Assembly (NCBI RefSeq): GCF_009936035.1
Contig: NZ_QWEO01000027.1
Location: 1-38,935, forward strand
Direction: 5' to 3'
DNA from: Neglectibacter sp. X58
GTDB lineage: Bacteria; Bacillota; Clostridia; Oscillospirales; Acutalibacteraceae
Length of the DNA stretch: 38,935 bases
The notes under the pieces are model-generated. The model was given only the letters and a program-made list of their open reading frames with translations. It had not been told where the DNA came from and searched no databases. The translations under genes were made by a program, and so were the position numbers. How positions within the stretch are numbered: the first letter of the stretch is position 1; every line of letters starts with the position of its first letter. Below are positions 37,758 through 38,935 of the stretch, in pieces.

Positions 37758-38814
37758 CCTTCCTTTGGTACGATATTCGGTGCAGAGCGATCTGCTTCCC
37801 CTCGTAATACGCAGCCAGCATACTGTCGAGGGCCACGACTGCCACATCTTTGCCGATGTACTCCGCTGGCACGGAGTACTGATTGCCGGCGTACGAGATG
37901 AGGCAGTCTTTTTGTACCCGCCTCAGGTTGATTTTGTCGATGATGTACTCACGGGAGAGAGGGCTCAGGCCCTCTTTTTTCAGCCGCTCAAAGGGAATCT
38001 CGTTGGTGGTGGCATGAACTTTGCCATTGACCTTGTTGCACCAGGCCAGGGCCTGTCCGTTCAAGTCCGCCAGGCTGTTGTACTTGATCCCCACCATGAA
38101 ATTATCTCTTACAAACTGAACCGTCCGTTCCACTTTCCCCTTGGTCTGACCTCGGTATGGCCGGCACAGGATAGGTTTGAAGCCGTAGAATCCCGCGAAA
38201 TCCTCAAACTGCCGGTTTAGCGTGGAGTCCTCCTGCTTCAAAAGCCGCTTGATGACTACCTGCTTCATGTTATCGTACAGAATCTCCTCCGGGTATCCTC
38301 CAAAGTACCGAAATGCGTTTTGATGGCACCGAATCAGTGTGTTTGTGCTCATATCCGTTACAAACTCGATGTACCGCATCCGCGAATACCCCAGTATCAT
38401 GAGAAAGCAGTACAGCTTCTTCCACTTCCCGTCCTCGTACACCAGGTGATCCTCGAAGAACCCCCAGTCCATCTGTCCCTGCTTACCAGGCATCGTCTCA
38501 AACCGCACTGTTGCTTTCTCATTCAAGTCCATCTTCCGGCTGCTCACATACGCCTTGACGATGCTGTAGCCCCCGTTGAATCCCATCTCCCGCAGCTTCT
38601 CCAGAATCCGCAGTGCCGAATACGGCGCTTCCTCCAGCCATTCGTCCACGATCTGCTTGTACGGGTCCATCTTTGTTGGCTTGGGTTCGCTCAATGTGTA
38701 CTCCGGCTTCTGCGGTGATTCCGCGTACCGCTTTGCTGTCCGTGGGTCCATGTGGTACTTCCGTCCCAGCTCCACATAGCTCAGCCCTTTTTGTCTGTCG
38801 CTTCGGATTTCCAT
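37744..38814 (-). CDS. IS21-family transposase IstA, C-terminally truncated
   Basis: 356 residues of an IS21-type DDE transposase. Seen: N-terminal HTH LSYVELGRKYHMDPRTAKRY; first catalytic Asp in GKQGQMDWGFFEDHL; second in EEILYDNMKQVVIK; Glu in YRGQTKGKVERTVQFV; and AGNQYSVPAEYIGKDVAVV. Intact relatives continue beyond SYQRKD for about 50 residues. Here the frame runs into the recombinase fragment and stops after IGD. The helper istB should follow but is replaced by recombinase sequence. The start is placed at 38814 with a GGGAG-like element about 11 bases upstream; other family starts may lie further upstream in frame. Confidence 0.8.
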   Translation of the reverse strand: MEIRSDRQKGLSYVELGRKYHMDPRTAKRYAESPQKPEYTLSEPKPTKMDPYKQIVDEWLEEAPYSALRILEKLREMGFNGGYSIVKAYVSSRKMDLNEKATVRFETMPGKQGQMDWGFFEDHLVYEDGKWKKLYCFLMILGYSRMRYIEFVTDMSTNTLIRCHQNAFRYFGGYPEEILYDNMKQVVIKRLLKQEDSTLNRQFEDFAGFYGFKPILCRPYRGQTKGKVERTVQFVRDNFMVGIKYNSLADLNGQALAWCNKVNGKVHATTNEIPFERLKKEGLSPLSREYIIDKINLRRVQKDCLISYAGNQYSVPAEYIGKDVAVVALDSMLAAYYEGKQIALHRISYQRKDIGD

Positions 38815-38935
38815 CCACTGTGGCGCTCCCTTATGAAAGTGTTGTAGGATACCACATGGGGCAATGTCATTAAGTTAAAGGTATAAAAGAGCAAAATAAG
38901 AAAAAAGCATAAAAAAGGCTTGACAAATGGGAAAA
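37757..38935 (-). mobile_element. IS21-like element remnant
   Basis: IstA with its upstream AT-rich region reaches the end of the window. The 3' side is cut off at the junction with the recombinase fragment and istB is missing. Terminal inverted repeats could not be seen on the intact side because the window ends. Confidence 0.65.

Overview
The window looks like chromosome of an anaerobic gut-type Clostridia member, probably near Oscillospiraceae/Ruminococcaceae. Reasons: AAAGGAGG-type ribosome binding sites, a GC-rich core (about 6.7-37.2 kb), a transketolase split into two genes, and a purine pathway that uses a stand-alone AICAR transformylase plus a PurO-type IMP cyclohydrolase instead of bifunctional PurH. 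The placement is inference; there is no rRNA in the window.

Layout. (1) 1-6.7 kb is a visibly AT-richer accessory island made of mobile-element debris: the C-terminal half of an FtsX-like permease, an XRE regulator, an AbrB/RelE-type toxin-antitoxin pair with a clear promoter and operator, a thyX-dut pair, a thioester-domain surface protein that has lost both ends, a tyrosine-integrase C-terminal stub, a ribbon-helix-helix protein and another XRE regulator. (2) 6.7-11 kb: MmcQ/YjbR protein and a membrane protein, split transketolase, a GNAT acetyltransferase and a YuiD-like membrane protein. (3) 11.3-13.6 kb: an overlapping three-gene operon (queH, amidohydrolase, unknown nuclease-like protein with a C-terminal winged helix). 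(4) 14-20 kb: purine genes purM-purN-purO-AICARFT-HAD-purD. (5) 20-28.5 kb: a degenerate CPBP membrane protein, a TIM-barrel/acyl-CoA ligase fusion, a DUF2178/XRE pair, two Gfo/Idh/MocA oxidoreductases and a TIM-barrel isomerase, which together suggest catabolism of a sugar- or inositol-like compound. (6) 28.7-37.2 kb: an XRE/zinc-ribbon membrane regulator, glpK, a short CCA-adding enzyme, and a lower-glycolysis cluster pgk - small ORF - tpiA - methyltransferase - gpmI. (7) 37.3 kb to the end: a serine-recombinase C-terminal stub joined to a truncated IS21-type istA, so the core is bracketed by recombinase debris on both sides.

The most unusual signal is not a gene. Three intergenic elements of 160-167 bp (11175-11336, 13575-13741, 24378-24537) share a similar core but have different terminal arms. 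In each copy the arms still pair. Nearly every arm mismatch is a G.U wobble on the strand that carries the core in its shared orientation. Two inner helices also change in a compensatory way. This pattern points to a structured RNA or RNA-dependent repeat rather than a plain DNA inverted repeat. Other hairpin-rich intergenic repeats (a run of seven stem-loops at 16415-16647, a three-way-junction palindrome at 9761-9857, and a two-hairpin family at 16.6, 18.7 and 34.6 kb) make this region rich in foldback DNA.
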